The position numbers and the translations under genes were made by a program. The notes under the pieces are model-generated. The model saw only the letters and a program-made list of their open reading frames with translations, was not told where the DNA came from and did not search any database. A stretch of DNA of 64,000 bases from Akkermansia muciniphila (GTDB taxonomy: Bacteria > Verrucomicrobiota > Verrucomicrobiia > Verrucomicrobiales > DEV007): positions 1 to 64,000 of the forward strand of contig CAMCXS010000021.1 in NCBI GenBank assembly GCA_945883495.1, written 5' to 3'. This document shows, piece by piece, positions 55,089 to 63,860 of this stretch (positions are counted from its first letter, which is position 1; every line of letters begins with the position of its first letter).

Positions 55089-56072
55089 CTAGCTCCCGGC
55101 AGGCGGCTCTGCCTCGGGAGCGTTCCGATGCGTCTCATACGCCCGGATGATGCGTTGCACCACCGGGTGCCGGACCACGTCTCGTTGTTCCAGGTAGCAA
55201 AACTCCACGCCTTCCACGCCGTGCAACGCACTCATCGCCTCCCGCAAGCCGGAGCGCACGCCCCGCCGCAGGTCGGATTGCGTCGGGTCACCCGTAACCA
55301 CACAACGGGAATGCTCGCCCATCCGCGTCAGGAACATGAACATCTGCTCGCAGGTCGTGTTCTGCGCTTCGTCGAGAATGATGAACGCACGGTTCAGGGT
55401 TCGCCCCCGCATGTAGGCCAGCGGAGCGATCTCGATGATCTCCCGTTCCATCCAACGTTCCACCTCCACTGGGGAAACCATGTCGGAAATCGCGTCATAC
55501 AAGGGCCGAAGGTAGGGAAACACCTTGTCCTTCATGTCCCCCGGCAGGAAACCCAGCGCCTCCCCGGCCTCCACCGCTGGCCGCGCCAATACGATCCGCT
55601 CCACGCGTTTGCTCTTGAGCGCCTGGATCGCGCTGGCCACCGCGAGGAACGTCTTGCCGGTCCCCGCTGGACCAATGCCGAACACGACTTCCCGCTTCTG
55701 CATCGCCTCCGCGTAGCGCAATTGGCCTGCCGTTTTCGGCACGACCGGACGACGCGACGGAGGGGCCAGGATTTGCACGTCCGCCATATCGGCTAACGTG
55801 GGTTCTTCCTCTTCGCCGGTGGAACTCTCCACCACGTAGTGGAACGTCTGCGGACTGATATCGAGCCCTTTGCGGCGAGCATTCTCGAGGTGGCGGAAGA
55901 CTTGTTCGGCACGACGCACGGCATCGGCATCGCCTTCCAGACGAACCCAGCCATCCCGGGTCGTCAGTTTGACATCCACCACTTCCTGGAGCCGCTTGAG
56001 CAACCCGACATCGTTCGCGAAAAGCGATTGGAGAAATCGCGGGTTCTCGAATTGAAGTGTTTTGGTGGTCAT
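55089..56072 (-). CDS. phoH: PhoH-family ATPase
   Basis: A 327-residue cytoplasmic P-loop protein. A KH-like N-terminal region (about 1-70) is followed by the ATPase: Walker A GPAGTGKT at 134-141, VLARPAVEAGEALGFLPG, Walker B FIILDEAQNTT at about 230-240 and VVTGDPTQ. PhoH-like proteins bind and hydrolyse ATP and are linked to RNA metabolism and ribosome maturation with YbeY; no ybeY is adjacent here. The start at 56072 is consistent with the family. The 42-bp array lies just past its stop. Confidence 0.9.
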   Translation of the reverse strand: MTTKTLQFENPRFLQSLFANDVGLLKRLQEVVDVKLTTRDGWVRLEGDADAVRRAEQVFRHLENARRKGLDISPQTFHYVVESSTGEEEEPTLADMADVQILAPPSRRPVVPKTAGQLRYAEAMQKREVVFGIGPAGTGKTFLAVASAIQALKSKRVERIVLARPAVEAGEALGFLPGDMKDKVFPYLRPLYDAISDMVSPVEVERWMEREIIEIAPLAYMRGRTLNRAFIILDEAQNTTCEQMFMFLTRMGEHSRCVVTGDPTQSDLRRGVRSGLREAMSALHGVEGVEFCYLEQRDVVRHPVVQRIIRAYETHRNAPEAEPPAGS

Positions 56073-56090
56073 TCCCCTTGGGGTAGTGAC

Positions 56091-56558
56091 TCAGCGATAG
56101 CCATAAACTAGCGCCCAGTCGATTAATTGGACTGGTGGGTTGGTGGATTGTTCGCCGGAAGGGCGGGAAATTTGCACCAAGATATAATAGGACGCGGTTT
56201 GCGCCGGAGTCACCCGCACGCCGCGGACCGTACCATTGGTAGCGCGCTCCAAGGTCACGGGAACGCCCTCGGCGTCATAAACCTCCAATTTGATTTCGCA
56301 GCCCGGGAGGCTCGTGGCGAGCCAGAACCAATACTCGTTGCCCCGGAACAACTGGTGCCGGATGAGCTTTTTGCCTCCGGACTCCAACTCCCCTTTCCAG
56401 TATTCCTCCCGGATCGTGAACCCGTCTTCCACATGCCCCGCGACCGCTTCCATGATCGCGGCATGAGCCTCGTCCATGAAGGCATGAGCCCGGGGGGATA
56501 TCGTCAGGCCCGCCACCACGACGCACGCCATCTGGAGCAGGCATCTCCTCGTGATCAC
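56091..56558 (-). CDS. Exported hypothetical protein with twin-arginine-like leader
   Basis: A 155-residue protein from a GTG at 56558, inside the stop of the upstream gene (GTGA overlap). The leader is VITRRCLLQMACVVVAGLTI, a twin-arginine-like pattern with cleavage near AHA-F. The mature part reads EEYWKGELESGGKK, YWFWLATSLPGCEIKLEVYDAEGV and YYILVQISRP, a small beta-sandwich appearance like a C-terminal PPC or DUF-type domain. I do not recognise a family. It is coupled to the gene at 57391, so the two probably act together. Confidence 0.62.
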   Translation of the reverse strand: MITRRCLLQMACVVVAGLTISPRAHAFMDEAHAAIMEAVAGHVEDGFTIREEYWKGELESGGKKLIRHQLFRGNEYWFWLATSLPGCEIKLEVYDAEGVPVTLERATNGTVRGVRVTPAQTASYYILVQISRPSGEQSTNPPVQLIDWALVYGYR

Positions 56559-57391
56559 TTGGGAACGATTTGGTTCACGATCCCGGCGCAAATCCCGTGG
56601 ATTTGCTGGACCGACTCTGAACTCAACGACGCCTCGGCCGAGGTTCCCATGAGCTGGCGCACCGTCCGGAGCCCGGCGAGCACGGCTTGCACCGGCTCAC
56701 TATCCTTGCCCTCGCCTTCCAACTCGGAAAGCCGCTCAATAAAATGTTCCGCCAAATCCGGTTGATTGAGAATCTCCGCTTTGTCTTGGGAATAAGACTC
56801 CACGATCAAGCTCGTCAGCACCTCGGTCCCTCGCAACCACCCCGCCACGCTGACATACTGCGCGAGGTCCTCGTCCCGCATCAGCTCCATTTGCTCGCGC
56901 ACCGTCCGGTGCGTGCGATCCAATTCACGGCGGACCTTGGGCCAGTCCTTGGCTTCACAGGCATCCATGATCGCCCGGCTGTGGGGCAACACCGCGTCCC
57001 GCAAACTCAACGATTCCGCCAGCTCCAAAATCCTTCGCCCCGCTTTGTTCACGCCATCCACGTTTTCCGCCTGCACCGCGATGAACCCGTCCGCAATCAG
57101 CGTGCCAAACCAGAGCGCCAGCCGGGTCCGGTCCGTCATGGTCCCTTTTCCGAAATCCCGCCGGACCCAACTGTCCCAGTTCGGCTGGCCCGGCAGTTTA
57201 TCCATCAGCGAGAAAAGCTCGCCGGGATCTGGAACGATCACTTCCTCGATCATCAACGCCGGAAAACTCTCCAGCACCAATCGTTCTCCCACCGCCTCTT
57301 GCCCACGCGCCGGCCACAAGACCGCTAGACCCGCGACCTGCACGGCCCCGAACGTCAGTCTCCTCAAATCCCTCCAACTCAGATCGATCAC
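56555..57391 (-). CDS. Exported helical hypothetical protein
   Basis: A 278-residue protein. A basic stretch and hydrophobic core (about residues 10-28, FGAVQVAGLAVLWPARG) suggest a signal or anchor. The mature part is mainly alpha-helical with LFSLMDKLPGQPNWDSWV, TRLALWFGTLIADGFIAVQAENVDGVNKAGRRI-type helices and a helical C-terminus. I see no catalytic motif and no family I recognise. The downstream partner starts within its stop. It is divergent from kdsB with a 102-bp gap, so both transcripts start there. Confidence 0.62.
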   Translation of the reverse strand: MIDLSWRDLRRLTFGAVQVAGLAVLWPARGQEAVGERLVLESFPALMIEEVIVPDPGELFSLMDKLPGQPNWDSWVRRDFGKGTMTDRTRLALWFGTLIADGFIAVQAENVDGVNKAGRRILELAESLSLRDAVLPHSRAIMDACEAKDWPKVRRELDRTHRTVREQMELMRDEDLAQYVSVAGWLRGTEVLTSLIVESYSQDKAEILNQPDLAEHFIERLSELEGEGKDSEPVQAVLAGLRTVRQLMGTSAEASLSSESVQQIHGICAGIVNQIVPK

Positions 57392-57493
57392 GGCACTTCC
57401 TTTTCTCTTGCGGCGGCCCGCCGCTCCTCTATCTCAGCAGAAGCCCGGCCAAGCACAACCCAAAAACCGTTACAAACCTCGAAAGTTCCGCAC

Positions 57494-58231
57494 ATGTACT
57501 CATGCCTTGCCGTGATCCCCGCCCGCTGGGCCTCTTCCCGCTTTCCGGGCAAGCCTCTCGAACTCATTGCCGGCAAGCCGCTCGTCCAACACGTCTGGGA
57601 ACGCTGCCAGGAATGTTCCCACCTCGACGCCGTGGTCATCGCCACCGATGACGAACGCATTCTCGCCGCCGCCCAAGCCTTCGGCGCCGATGCCCGGATG
57701 ACGCGTCCTGATCACCCCAGCGGCACCGACCGCATTGCGGAAATCGCCGACATGTTTCCGGACCACGACGGCATTATCAACGTCCAGGGCGACGAACCGC
57801 TCATCAGCCCCGCTCTCATCGACCGGCTCGCCCTCACCTTGCGCGACCACCCAGAACTCCCGATGGTCACGGCCGCCAACCCGATCGATGACGAAGCACT
57901 GCTCGATGACCCGAACGTGGTGAAAGCGGTCCTGAACTTGGCGGGCGATGCTCTCTACTTTTCCCGGAGCCGGATTCCCTTCCCCCGGACCCGGAACGTC
58001 CCCGGCCTGCAAACACTGCGCCACAAGGGGATTTACGGGTATCGCCGCGAGTTCTTGCTCCAGTTTGTCTCCTGGCCTCCGGGCCTGTTGGAACAGACGG
58101 AAGGGCTCGAACAACTCCGGGCCCTGGAGAACGGCGCCCGCATCCGCGTCCTCTTGACGAGCGATGATTCCCCCGGCGTTGACACTCCAGAACAAGCACG
58201 GATAGTCACCGCTTTGATCAACGCGGGATGA
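57494..58231 (+). CDS. kdsB: 3-deoxy-manno-octulosonate cytidylyltransferase (CMP-Kdo synthetase)
   Basis: A 245-residue cytoplasmic enzyme making CMP-Kdo from CTP and Kdo, for the inner core of lipopolysaccharide. The nucleotide-binding start is IPARWASSRFPGKPL. GADARMTRPDHPSGTDRI and NVQGDEPLI are family motifs, and HKGIYGYRREFL and LEQLRALENGARI complete it. Length is normal. Its stop overlaps the CTP synthase start by ATGA, so the enzyme using CTP and the one making CTP are translated together. Confidence 0.95.
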   Translation: MYSCLAVIPARWASSRFPGKPLELIAGKPLVQHVWERCQECSHLDAVVIATDDERILAAAQAFGADARMTRPDHPSGTDRIAEIADMFPDHDGIINVQGDEPLISPALIDRLALTLRDHPELPMVTAANPIDDEALLDDPNVVKAVLNLAGDALYFSRSRIPFPRTRNVPGLQTLRHKGIYGYRREFLLQFVSWPPGLLEQTEGLEQLRALENGARIRVLLTSDDSPGVDTPEQARIVTALINAG

Positions 58232-59904
58232 AATACATATTCTTCACGGGAGGCGTCGTCAGCTCCCTCGGCAAAGGTTTGGCGGCCGCTTCTCTGGGGA
58301 CGCTCCTGGAACACCGTGGCTTCAAGGTCATCCTGCAAAAGTTTGACCCGTATCTCAACGTCGATCCGGGCACGATGAGCCCGTTCCAGCACGGGGAAGT
58401 CTACGTCCTCGACGACGGCGCGGAAACCGACCTCGATTTGGGCCACTACGAGCGCTTCACCTCGTGCGTGCTCTCCAAGCTCAACAACCTCACCAGCGGC
58501 CAGGTCTACTACCGCGTCATCCGCAAAGAACGCCGCGGCGAATACCAGGGCAAGACCGTCCAGGTCATCCCGCACATCACCACCGAGATCAAGGCCCGTA
58601 TCCACGAGGTCGCCAAGAAAATGGGCGGTGACATCATCATCACCGAGATCGGCGGCACCGTCGGGGACATCGAGGGTCTCCCCTTCCTCGAAGCCATCCG
58701 TCAGTTCGCCCACGACGTCGGCCCCGAGAACGTCCTCTTCGTCCACGTCACCCTCGTGCCTTACATCAAGGCCGCTGGCGAACTCAAAACCAAGCCCACG
58801 CAGCAAAGCGTCGCCAAGCTCCGCGAGATCGGGATCATGCCCCAGGTCATCGTGGCTCGTTGCGAACAGCCTCTCACCGAGGACGTCCGCAGCAAAATCG
58901 CCCTCTTCTGCAACATTCCGCGTAGTTCCGTGATCCAAGGTCTCGACGTGGCAGATACGATCTACGAAGTCCCCCTCTGGCTCCGCCAAGAAGGCTTCGA
59001 CCGGATCGTCTGCGAACGCCTCGGTTTGCAAAGCGAACTCTCCCCCATGCCGGAGTGGGAGCACTTCGTCGATCTCGTCAAAAATCCCACCCGCACCATC
59101 AAGGTCGGCCTCGTCGGCAAATACCATCTTCAAGACGCCTACAAGAGCGTCTACGAATCCCTCGATCACGCCGCCGCCCACTTCCGCTGCAAGGTGGAAT
59201 GCCATTACGTCGATTCCGGCGAACTCGAAAAAGGCGGTGCCGATGAAGCGCTCAAAGGCGTCGATGGCATTCTCATCCCCGGCGGGTTTGGCGACCGCGG
59301 GATCGAAGGCAAGATTATCGGTGCCCAATACGCCCGTGAAAATGGCCTTCCCTTTCTCGGCCTTTGTCTCGGCATGCAAATCGCCGTCATCGAGTACGCC
59401 CGCAACGTCTGCGGCTTGACCGGCGCACAGAGCACGGAGTTCGATACCCACCCGCCTCACCCCGTCATTTGCTTGATGGAGGAGCAATCCAAGGTGGTCG
59501 ATTTGGGTGGCTCGATGCGCCTGGGCGGACACGACGCCCTGATTAAAGCGGGCACACGGACCCACCAGCTTTACGGTGAACTCCAAATCCGCGAACGTCA
59601 CCGGCATCGTTACGAGTTCAACCCGGTGTACCGCGAAACCCTGGAAAACGCCGGGCTCACCATCAGCGCCGTGCACTCGGATAACGATCTCGCGGAAATC
59701 ATCGAGATCACCAATCACCCGTTCTACGTGGCCTGCCAGTTCCACCCGGAATTCCTTTCCCGCCCCAACCGCCCGCACCCGCTCTTTTCCGGTTTCGTCG
59801 AAGCCTGCCTCCGCAAACAGGACCTCCCGACCGCGCCAGCTGCCGCCCCGAAGAAGAAGAGCAAAGAACCCAAACTTCAGATTTCGACCCCACCCGTCGT
59901 ATGA
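58228..59904 (+). CDS. pyrG: CTP synthase
   Basis: A 558-residue enzyme converting UTP and glutamine to CTP. The synthetase domain begins with KYIFFTGGVVSSLGKG and continues with DPYLNVDPGTMSPFQHGEVYV-type motifs and EIGGTVGDIEG. The C-terminal class I glutaminase has the Cys in FLGLCLGMQ and the His-Glu pair in FHPEF. A short Lys-rich tail (KKKSKEP) ends the chain. It is coupled upstream to kdsB and downstream to an oxidoreductase, both with 4-base overlaps. Confidence 0.96.
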   Translation: MKYIFFTGGVVSSLGKGLAAASLGTLLEHRGFKVILQKFDPYLNVDPGTMSPFQHGEVYVLDDGAETDLDLGHYERFTSCVLSKLNNLTSGQVYYRVIRKERRGEYQGKTVQVIPHITTEIKARIHEVAKKMGGDIIITEIGGTVGDIEGLPFLEAIRQFAHDVGPENVLFVHVTLVPYIKAAGELKTKPTQQSVAKLREIGIMPQVIVARCEQPLTEDVRSKIALFCNIPRSSVIQGLDVADTIYEVPLWLRQEGFDRIVCERLGLQSELSPMPEWEHFVDLVKNPTRTIKVGLVGKYHLQDAYKSVYESLDHAAAHFRCKVECHYVDSGELEKGGADEALKGVDGILIPGGFGDRGIEGKIIGAQYARENGLPFLGLCLGMQIAVIEYARNVCGLTGAQSTEFDTHPPHPVICLMEEQSKVVDLGGSMRLGGHDALIKAGTRTHQLYGELQIRERHRHRYEFNPVYRETLENAGLTISAVHSDNDLAEIIEITNHPFYVACQFHPEFLSRPNRPHPLFSGFVEACLRKQDLPTAPAAAPKKKSKEPKLQISTPPVV

Positions 59905-61004
59905 CCCATCCCCCTGTTCGCTGGGGCTTCCTCAGCACCGCCGGCATCGCCCGGAAAAACTGGCAAGCCCTCCTCTTCTCCGGCACGGGTGAAGTGGCCG
60001 CCGTGGCCAGCCGGGACCAAGCCAAAGCCGCCGCCTTCATCGCGGATTGCCAACGCGAAGCCGCCTTCCCCACCGCTCCTCGTGCCTACGGTTCCTACGA
60101 AGAATTGCTGGCGGATCCGACAATTCAAGCGGTCTACATCCCTCTCCCCACCGGCCTTCGCAAAGAATGGGTCATCCGCGCCGCCCAAGCCGGCAAACAC
60201 GTCCTTTGCGAGAAACCGTGTGCCCTCACCGCGGAGGATTTAGCGGAAATGATCGACGCCTGCCGCCAGGCCAACGTGCAGTTCATGGACGGCGTCATGT
60301 TCATGCACACCCAGCGGCTCCAAGCCGTCCGCGCGGTCCTCGACTCCGGGGAAATCGGCACCTTGCGCCGCCTCCACGCCCAATTCAGCTTCAACGCCCC
60401 CTCGGATTTCCTCGCCGGGAACATCCGCATGAGCAGCAACCTGGAACCACAGGGCTGTCTCGGGGATCTCGGCTGGTACACCATCCGCATGAGCCTCTGG
60501 ACGCTCGGCTACCAGATGCCGGAACGCGTCTCCGGCCGCATCCTCGCCGCGCAAGGCCGTCCCGACAGCCCCAGCGCCGTGCCCATGGAATTCTCCGCGG
60601 AGCTCTTTTTTCCCGGCGGCGTGACGGCATCGTTCTACAATTCCTTCCAGACCGAGCATCAGCAGATCTTCGTGGCTAGCGGCTCCGCCGGTTACCTCAA
60701 GCTGGATGACTTCGTCCTCGGCTTCTTTGGCGGAGAAACGCAGTTCAGCGTCACGAAATCTTCTTTCCAAGTCGACGGCTGCCGTTTCAACATGGTCCCT
60801 GGCCGACGCCACGTATCGTGTCCGGAGTATTCCAACAACCACCCGACCGCGCAGGAAACCAACCTCTTCCGCACCTTCAACGCTCTCGTCGCCAACGGCA
60901 CGCTCGATCCGCACTGGCCCGAGATCGCGTGGAAGACCCAGAAGGTCATGGACGCCTGTCTCGATTCCGCCAGGAACGATGGCGCCTTTGTGAAGCTCTC
61001 GTGA
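59901..61004 (+). CDS. Gfo/Idh/MocA-family oxidoreductase
   Basis: A 367-residue NAD(P)-dependent oxidoreductase of sugar type. The Rossmann part has WGFLSTAGIARKNWQAL (a GFLSTA variant of the usual GxGxxA), AVASRDQAKA, AVYIPLPTGLRKEWVI and the signature HVLCEKPCA, whose EKP lysine is usually catalytic. The C-terminal domain has LGDLGWYTIRM, with the conserved GxxxDxG-like Asp-Tyr pair seen in dimeric glucose-fructose or trans-dihydrodiol types. The substrate is unknown. It is translationally coupled to pyrG and to the redoxin gene at 61001, which suggests an operon by chance or metabolic link. Confidence 0.85.
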   Translation: MTHPPVRWGFLSTAGIARKNWQALLFSGTGEVAAVASRDQAKAAAFIADCQREAAFPTAPRAYGSYEELLADPTIQAVYIPLPTGLRKEWVIRAAQAGKHVLCEKPCALTAEDLAEMIDACRQANVQFMDGVMFMHTQRLQAVRAVLDSGEIGTLRRLHAQFSFNAPSDFLAGNIRMSSNLEPQGCLGDLGWYTIRMSLWTLGYQMPERVSGRILAAQGRPDSPSAVPMEFSAELFFPGGVTASFYNSFQTEHQQIFVASGSAGYLKLDDFVLGFFGGETQFSVTKSSFQVDGCRFNMVPGRRHVSCPEYSNNHPTAQETNLFRTFNALVANGTLDPHWPEIAWKTQKVMDACLDSARNDGAFVKLS

Positions 61005-61615
61005 AACCGCTCCTCCTCGGCTGCCTCGCGCTATGGCTGCTGTCCGGGGAGTCCTGGGCCCAGCGCCCCGGCCGCCGTCCCATCATCGCCCAAGGCGAAC
61101 TCGCCGCCGGCGATTCCGCTCCCGATTTCGAGCTGGTAGCCCTAGACGGCAAGAGCCAGGTCAAGCTCTCGGCTCTGCGAGGCAAGCCAGTGGTCCTCAT
61201 CTTCGGGAGCTGCACTTGCCCGCCATTCGTCGCCTCGACCCAGGCCACGAGCCGCCTCTACGAAAGCTACAAGGACCGCGTCCACTTCCTCCTCGTCTAC
61301 ATCCGCGAAGCTCATCCCACCGATGGCTGGGCCGTCCCGGGCAACCAATTCGAAGTCGCTTCCCCGGAAACCACGGAGGAACGCCTCGCCATCGCCCGGG
61401 ACTTCGCCAAACGCCTGAACGTTTCCATCCCGATCGTCGCCGACGCCGCGGACGATCCAGTCGACGCCACCTACGCCGCGTGGCCCAACCGGATGTACGT
61501 CTTGGACGCCCAGGGCAAGATCGCCGACGCCGGACGCGCCGGTCCCGATGGCACCGCCAGATCGGCGCAACGCGCCCCGACGATCCTCGATTCGCTGCTT
61601 ACTTCAGCTCCTTGA
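61001..61615 (+). CDS. Exported redoxin of the iodothyronine-deiodinase type, Cys form
   Basis: A 204-residue protein from a GTG within the previous stop. The signal runs to about residue 20 (SWAQ). The thioredoxin-fold core begins GDSAPDFELVALDG. The key site is FGSCTCPPF (68-76), where Cys73 sits at the position taken by selenocysteine in animal deiodinases (GSCTUP). Cys71 could form the partner thiol. YIREAHPTDGWAVP and RLNVSIPIVADAADDP follow, also deiodinase-like. It probably acts as a periplasmic thiol reductase or peroxidase; iodine chemistry is not implied. It is convergent with, and overlaps, the DUF1080 gene by 17 bp. Confidence 0.8.
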   Translation: MKPLLLGCLALWLLSGESWAQRPGRRPIIAQGELAAGDSAPDFELVALDGKSQVKLSALRGKPVVLIFGSCTCPPFVASTQATSRLYESYKDRVHFLLVYIREAHPTDGWAVPGNQFEVASPETTEERLAIARDFAKRLNVSIPIVADAADDPVDATYAAWPNRMYVLDAQGKIADAGRAGPDGTARSAQRAPTILDSLLTSAP

Positions 61616-62237
61616 TCCGCAAATTGCGGAACCGGTAGGTCGCGCCCTTCTCGCCGTGGTGCTGGATGCCGATCACGCCGCTCGCGTCCATGCTGTCTTC
61701 GACTTCGGTAGTGACCACTCCGTTGACCTCGATCTTGAGCTTGGAGCCTTGGCACGTGATCCGGTAAGTGTTCCAATCGTTGCGCTTGAAGGCGTCGCCC
61801 GCCCGCTGACGGAACGCGGCTACGCTGGCCGGGTCTCCCTTGATTGGGCTGATGAACCACTTCCGGCGATCCTCATCGTAAAGTCCGCCCGACCACTTCC
61901 GCTCCGCATCGCCATCCACTTCGGCCTGATAGCCAAACACCTTGCCCGACACCGCGTGCGCCCGGAACATGAACCCGCTATTCGCCTTTCCCGGCGGCAA
62001 TAGAATCTCCCCTTCAAAGATGAAGTCGGAATAGGTCTTCTCAGTGACGATGAAAAACTTTTTCTCCCCCGTCAACCGGATCTCCCCATCGATGACCTCG
62101 ATCTGTCCCCAGGTGTACATGTTCTTCCAGCCCTCCATCGTTTTGCCATCAAACAACGGGGTGAATCCATCTTCCGCCCGCGCCAACGAGCTGGTGGTAA
62201 GGATGGCGGCGGCTAAGAGAAGCAGGGCTGGTTTCAT
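61599..62237 (-). CDS. DUF1080-family (3-keto-disaccharide hydrolase type) exported protein
   Basis: A 212-residue secreted protein from the ATG at 62237. The signal ends near residue 21 (LARA). The jelly-roll domain opens with GFTPLFDGKTMEGWKN, the family signature. IEVIDGEIRLTG, GEILLPPGKANSGFMFRA and NDWNTYRITCQG follow, ending in GVIGIQHHGEKGATYRFRNL. DUF1080 members of PVC bacteria cleave 3-keto glycosides or bind glycans. The catalytic identity of this member cannot be read. It is convergent with the redoxin gene, overlapping by 17 bp. Confidence 0.88.
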   Translation of the reverse strand: MKPALLLLAAAILTTSSLARAEDGFTPLFDGKTMEGWKNMYTWGQIEVIDGEIRLTGEKKFFIVTEKTYSDFIFEGEILLPPGKANSGFMFRAHAVSGKVFGYQAEVDGDAERKWSGGLYDEDRRKWFISPIKGDPASVAAFRQRAGDAFKRNDWNTYRITCQGSKLKIEVNGVVTTEVEDSMDASGVIGIQHHGEKGATYRFRNLRIKELK

Positions 62238-62279
62238 CGCAAGCCGCTGACTATCTCCAAGCGTCTCGCCAAGCAAGCA

Positions 62280-63302
62280 CTACTTTTCATCAACGAAATC
62301 AGCCAGCTCCCGCAACAACGTGGTCGCGTAAGTCCCCCGGGGCAGATCGAAGCGAAATTCCAGATCCCCGCCCTCCAAGACCCGCATCTCCGGCGTCACC
62401 GGACGCAAGCGCATGACCCGTCGCTCCTGCCGCAACCCGGCCCCTTCCAAACCCGCGCAAAGCTCCGGAAATCGCCCCATCACCTCCGCTTCCAGCTCCC
62501 GGACCGCACTCCCGCTGTGTAGCTCCCCGCAACCCCAGAGCGGCGCCGTCAGCTCCACGATCCCGCGCCGGAACCGCTCCACCTCATCCCCACGCTGATT
62601 GGACAGCAGCAAAATCGTCCCGTTGTCCGGGAATCCGTAAATCTCCCCCGGCAACGGCTCCTCCCAATTTCCCCGTGCCATCCGTTCCGCGAGGACCGCG
62701 TTGAACAGCTCACTCCGCACCGCGGACAGCAACAACCCGCGCAACAGGCGATCCCGGGGCTGAAACTCGCCCCGAAACATCGCGAGCGCCTTCTCCACAT
62801 TGCGTCCCTCGTGCCCGAAGCGCTGTTCCCCAAACAGATTCGGCACGCCCCGGCTCGCGATCGCCGCCCAGCGTTCCGCCGCCGCAACCGCCGCAAACTC
62901 CGGTTCCCGCAACCGGATGGTGAACCGGTTTCCCCAATGAATCCCCCGACGCAGCTTCCGCGTGTTCCGGGTGATGCGCAGCACACGCAAGCCCTCGGAT
63001 TCCAACGCGGCCGCTTCAGGAGATGGTTGCCCCGGAAGATGCAAACTAAACCACTGCCGGGTCACCGCCTGCCGGTCCTTCAACCCGCAATGACTCACCA
63101 AGCGGCGCCGCAACCCAATCGCATCCGCCAACCGCGCTCCGGCGGTGTTGCTGTCGAGATCCCGTTTCTCCGCCCAAACCAGACAATGCTCCCCCTCCCC
63201 AGAAGGCTCAAAGCCGAGCAGCTCCTCGACCACAAAGTCCTCCAGCTGCCGCTTGAACCCAGCCCGGCCCAAAGGACCACCATGAAGAAACGGATCCGGC
63301 AC
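62280..63302 (-). CDS. truD: tRNA pseudouridine(13) synthase
   Basis: A 340-residue RNA enzyme forming pseudouridine at tRNA-Glu position 13. The N-terminal part reads GRAGFKRQLEDFVVEELLGFEPSG-like sequence. The catalytic Asp is D76 in the family motif GLKDRQAV. IHWGNRFTIRL and VPNLFGEQRFGHEGRNV are further TruD signatures, and LPRGTYATTLLREL ends the chain. The Uma2 gene ends 3 bp upstream on the same strand, but the functions look unrelated. Confidence 0.92.
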   Translation of the reverse strand: MPDPFLHGGPLGRAGFKRQLEDFVVEELLGFEPSGEGEHCLVWAEKRDLDSNTAGARLADAIGLRRRLVSHCGLKDRQAVTRQWFSLHLPGQPSPEAAALESEGLRVLRITRNTRKLRRGIHWGNRFTIRLREPEFAAVAAAERWAAIASRGVPNLFGEQRFGHEGRNVEKALAMFRGEFQPRDRLLRGLLLSAVRSELFNAVLAERMARGNWEEPLPGEIYGFPDNGTILLLSNQRGDEVERFRRGIVELTAPLWGCGELHSGSAVRELEAEVMGRFPELCAGLEGAGLRQERRVMRLRPVTPEMRVLEGGDLEFRFDLPRGTYATTLLRELADFVDEK

Positions 63303-63305
63303 CGG

Positions 63306-63860
63306 TTACCCCTCATACAGCGAGACCAAGGGAATCCGGAAATCGATCGAGGGCAGTTCCACCACGCCGCCCGGTTCCACCGTTTCCTGGTCCCATCCGG
63401 TGGCCCGGCGGTAAATCCAGGCCTTTGGCGCGGCCGGGTCTTGGTTGATCACGAGGTAATCCTCCAGGGTATCGAGGTGCTGGTAAACCATGAATTTCTC
63501 CACGTGATCCCGCCGGAAATCGCTCATCACCTCCACAATGACTTTGGGCCGGGTCTTGAAGAGGCTCTCGCGGTCCTCGGGATCGCACACCACCATGGCA
63601 TCCGGGTAATACCCCACTTCGGCATGCTTGAGCCGGATCTGCACCTTCATGTTGGAGGTGTAGGCCCGGCAGCCCCTCCCTCGCAGATGCTGCCGTAGCT
63701 CCGCGAAGATGTTGCCAGCCACCAAATCGTGATCGTCGGTGCCGCCGGCCATGGCGAAAACCTCGCCGTCAAAGAACTCGTGCCGTTCCTCCTGCTCCAG
63801 GTCCCACTTCACATAATCCTGAAAAGACAGAATCATCTTGGCGTTTGGCTCGGCTCCCAT
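63306..63860 (-). CDS. Uma2-family (DUF820) putative endonuclease
   Basis: A 184-residue PD-(D/E)xK-fold protein. The family start is SFQDYVKWDLEQEERHEFFDGEVFAM. The core has VQIRLKHAEVGYYPDAMVVCD, where the Asp of the metal site lies in YYPDAM, and KVIVEVMSDFRRDHVEKFMVYQ, which supplies the E-x-x-D/K part. These occur in large families in cyanobacteria and PVC bacteria and are of uncertain role. A start at M9 (63836) is also possible. It is 3 bp upstream of truD. The 42-bp array of the window edge lies beyond its start. Confidence 0.85.
   Translation of the reverse strand: MGAEPNAKMILSFQDYVKWDLEQEERHEFFDGEVFAMAGGTDDHDLVAGNIFAELRQHLRGRGCRAYTSNMKVQIRLKHAEVGYYPDAMVVCDPEDRESLFKTRPKVIVEVMSDFRRDHVEKFMVYQHLDTLEDYLVINQDPAAPKAWIYRRATGWDQETVEPGGVVELPSIDFRIPLVSLYEG

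Noticed and set aside
54864-55150. Repetitive open frames on both strands of the 42-bp array
   Set aside because: They read as 14-residue repeats only because the period is divisible by three; both strands are equally open and no start signal or family supports them.
58033-59778. A 581-residue minus-strand open frame
   Set aside because: It is the complement of pyrG and kdsB, both of which carry full family motifs; the Ala/Asp/Gly-rich composition is typical of a GC-rich shadow frame.
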